Source: Rikenella sp. (lineage in GTDB: Bacteria; Bacteroidota; Bacteroidia; Bacteroidales; Rikenellaceae). Taken from it: 5,489 nt of DNA. Of the stretch, positions 3,845-5,489 are shown piece by piece (the stretch's first letter is position 1; every line of letters starts with the position of its first letter). Under the pieces are notes generated by a model that was not told the origin of the DNA, searched no databases, and saw only the letters and a list, made by a program, of their open reading frames with translations. The position numbers and the translations under genes were made by a program. Location of the stretch: contig JAIDFC010000288.1 of assembly GCA_029054535.1 (NCBI GenBank), positions 1 through 5,489 on the forward strand, written 5' to 3'.

Positions 3845-5489
3845 ATGGATTATACGTTGTCTCATATAGCAATCGTTACGGGCGGGACGTTGACGGGGGA
3901 CGACCGACGCGTTACGGAGGTCGCCACCGACAGCCGAAACCACATCGCTCGGCCGGGGGATACGCTGTTCGTCGCGCTGGTCGGCGATAACCACGACGGA
4001 CACTATTACCTGGAGGAACTCTATCGGCGCGGTGTCCGGAGTTTCCTCGTCGGATACGTGCCCGACGAAGCCTCGCGGACGATGACAGAGGCCTCGTTCG
4101 TTACCGTTTCCGATACGCTCGCCGCTTTGCAGGCGTTGGCTGCCTATCATCGGCAACAGTATCACGGAACTGTCGTGGCCGTTACGGGAAGCAATGGAAA
4201 AACCGTCGTCAAGGAGTGGATCGCTCAGCTGTGGCCCGAGGGGGTGGGACGGTTGTTCCGCAGCCCGCGGAGTTATAACTCGCAACTGGGGGTGGCCCTG
4301 TCGCTGCTGATGATCCGCGGCGATGAACAGCTGGTGGTGATCGAGGCCGGGATCTCGAAACCCGGCGAGATGGAACGTCTCGAAGCGATGATCCGGCCTC
4401 AGATCGGCATTCTGACCAATATCGGAGCCGCGCATGGCGAAAACTTCGGGTCCGACGAACAGAAATTGGACGAGAAACTCAAGCTCTTTCGCCGGGTCGA
4501 GACGATCATTTACCATGCCGACCATCCGCTGGTGGCCAAGTATGTCGGGAAACGATACGGCAAGTCGCCCGAGCGGCTGTGCGGGTGGCGAGCCGACGGG
4601 ATGACCGAACGGACGGCCCGTTTCGGGGATTACGCCTCGCGCGAGAATGCCGCGCATGTGGCCGCGCTCTACGACCGGTTGGGGATTGCACCGCGCGATT
4701 TCGGACTCCTGCAACCCGTCGCCATGCGGCTCGAACGGCGCGAAGGGATTCTCGGAAGCACGGTGATCGACGACTCGTACAACAGCGACCTCACGTCGCT
4801 CGGCGTGGCGCTCGACTACCTCGACCTGAATGCCGGAGAGCGACCCAAGGCGTTGATCCTATCCGATATCTTGCAGGCCGGGGACGATCCGGAGGAGCTC
4901 TACGGACACGTCGCTCAGCTGGTGCAGGAACACGGAGTCCGGGAGTTCGTCGGCATCGGGGCGGGCATCGGGGCTGCGGCGAGGTGTTTCGTGGAACGGC
5001 TCGGAGAAGAACATACCGCCTTTTACGCATCGACGGACCACTTTCTGCGGCATGTCGACAGGCAACGTTTCGCCGGGCGGTTCATTCTCGTGAAGGGAAG
5101 TCGCGTGTTCGGCTTCGAGCGGATCTCCAGGATGCTCGAAAAAAGGACTCATACCACCACGTTGGAGGTGAATCTCAACGCCCTGGCCAATAATCTCCGC
5201 CATTTTCGGGCCATGCTCCGGCCCGAAACCCGCGTGATGGCGATGGTCAAGGCCTATTCCTACGGAACCGGGGCGGCTGAAGTGGCCGCCTTGCTGCAAC
5301 ACGAGGGGGTGGACTACCTGGCGGTGGCTTTTGCCGACGAAGGGGTCGCGCTGCGCGAAGCGGGGATTCGGCTGCCGATCGTGGTGCTCAACTCCGATCC
5401 GGGGAGCTTCGCCGTGATGGCCGATTACGACCTCGAACCCGAAATCTATTCGTTCGCCTCGCTCGAAAACTATGCGGCCGAGATGCGGA
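3845..5489 (+). CDS. murF/alr: MurF-alanine racemase fusion, 3' end outside window
   Basis: The frame is open from ATG 3845 to the window end (548 codons). The first ~430 residues are MurF, the cytoplasmic ligase that adds D-Ala-D-Ala to UDP-MurNAc-tripeptide using ATP. It has TDSRNHIARPGDTLFVAL near residue 28, the P-loop TGSNGKT at 114-120, YNSQLG at 144-149, EAGISKPGEME at 167-177, NIGAAHGENFGS at 192-203, DDSYNSD at 309-315, and the C-terminal VKGSRVFGFE at 417-426. After a very short linker, alanine racemase begins near residue 436: LEVNLNALANNLRHF, then MAMVKAYSYGTG with the likely PLP lysine at 469. Alr makes the D-Ala that feeds the D-Ala-D-Ala branch, so one chain joins supply and use. 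This fusion is known in Bacteroidota. The rest of Alr, including its second catalytic Tyr, lies beyond the edge. Minus-strand frames opposite it are shadows. Confidence 0.95.
   Translation, partial: MDYTLSHIAIVTGGTLTGDDRRVTEVATDSRNHIARPGDTLFVALVGDNHDGHYYLEELYRRGVRSFLVGYVPDEASRTMTEASFVTVSDTLAALQALAAYHRQQYHGTVVAVTGSNGKTVVKEWIAQLWPEGVGRLFRSPRSYNSQLGVALSLLMIRGDEQLVVIEAGISKPGEMERLEAMIRPQIGILTNIGAAHGENFGSDEQKLDEKLKLFRRVETIIYHADHPLVAKYVGKRYGKSPERLCGWRADGMTERTARFGDYASRENAAHVAALYDRLGIAPRDFGLLQPVAMRLERREGILGSTVIDDSYNSDLTSLGVALDYLDLNAGERPKALILSDILQAGDDPEELYGHVAQLVQEHGVREFVGIGAGIGAAARCFVERLGEEHTAFYASTDHFLRHVDRQRFAGRFILVKGSRVFGFERISRMLEKRTHTTTLEVNLNALANNLRHFRAMLRPETRVMAMVKAYSYGTGAAEVAALLQHEGVDYLAVAFADEGVALREAGIRLPIVVLNSDPGSFAVMADYDLEPEIYSFASLENYAAEMR

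Noticed and set aside
3590..4714. 374-codon minus-strand open frame
   Set aside because: It lies opposite the clearly conserved MurF domain and has no recognisable motifs of its own. It is a shadow caused by the GC-rich codon use of murF.

Overview
The window looks like a chromosomal segment from a GC-rich member of Bacteroidota, probably Bacteroidales and possibly Rikenellaceae/Alistipes-like. Four things support this. There are several exact TAnnTTTG (-7) promoter boxes and no clear Shine-Dalgarno sequences. The last gene is a MurF-alanine racemase fusion, an arrangement known from Bacteroidota. The flippase at the left edge resembles the Bacteroidota Wzx type. A minus-strand gene remnant resembles the Bacteroidota 'major paralogous domain' (FISUMP). 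The genus is inference only.

Layout. Positions 2-943 hold the C-terminal part of a polysaccharide flippase whose start lies outside the window. Positions 1061-1639 encode the long, CTC-type ribosomal protein L25, and 1763-2329 encode peptidyl-tRNA hydrolase; both serve translation and are commonly neighbours in bacteria. The gap between them holds a good promoter for pth, fused to a 22-bp hairpin. From 2330 to 3844 (1.5 kb) there is no intact gene. This stretch is an island of hairpin-forming repeats: two ~78-bp extended hairpins with compensatory arm changes, a perfect 20-bp inverted repeat with the same GC clamp, and a mosaic of short direct repeats, most of which are themselves hairpins. 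At the right end of the island is the last ~67 codons of a FISUMP-type protein on the minus strand, cut off upstream. Next come a Bacteroidota-type promoter and, from 3845 to the right edge, the 5' two thirds or so of the MurF-Alr fusion gene, open across its full 548 visible codons.

How the parts relate. The intact genes are ordinary housekeeping functions: envelope glycan export, ribosome, peptidyl-tRNA recycling and peptidoglycan precursor synthesis. The unusual part is the island between pth and murF-alr. The repeat next to the stop codon of the FISUMP remnant recurs about 600 bp away, which suggests that repeats and remnant belong to one multi-copy family. The remnant is rich in NNC/NNT codons and in Cys, Tyr, Gly and Phe at positions where relatives tend to have Asn. 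That is what adenine mutagenesis by a diversity-generating retroelement would leave, but no template repeat or reverse transcriptase is in view.
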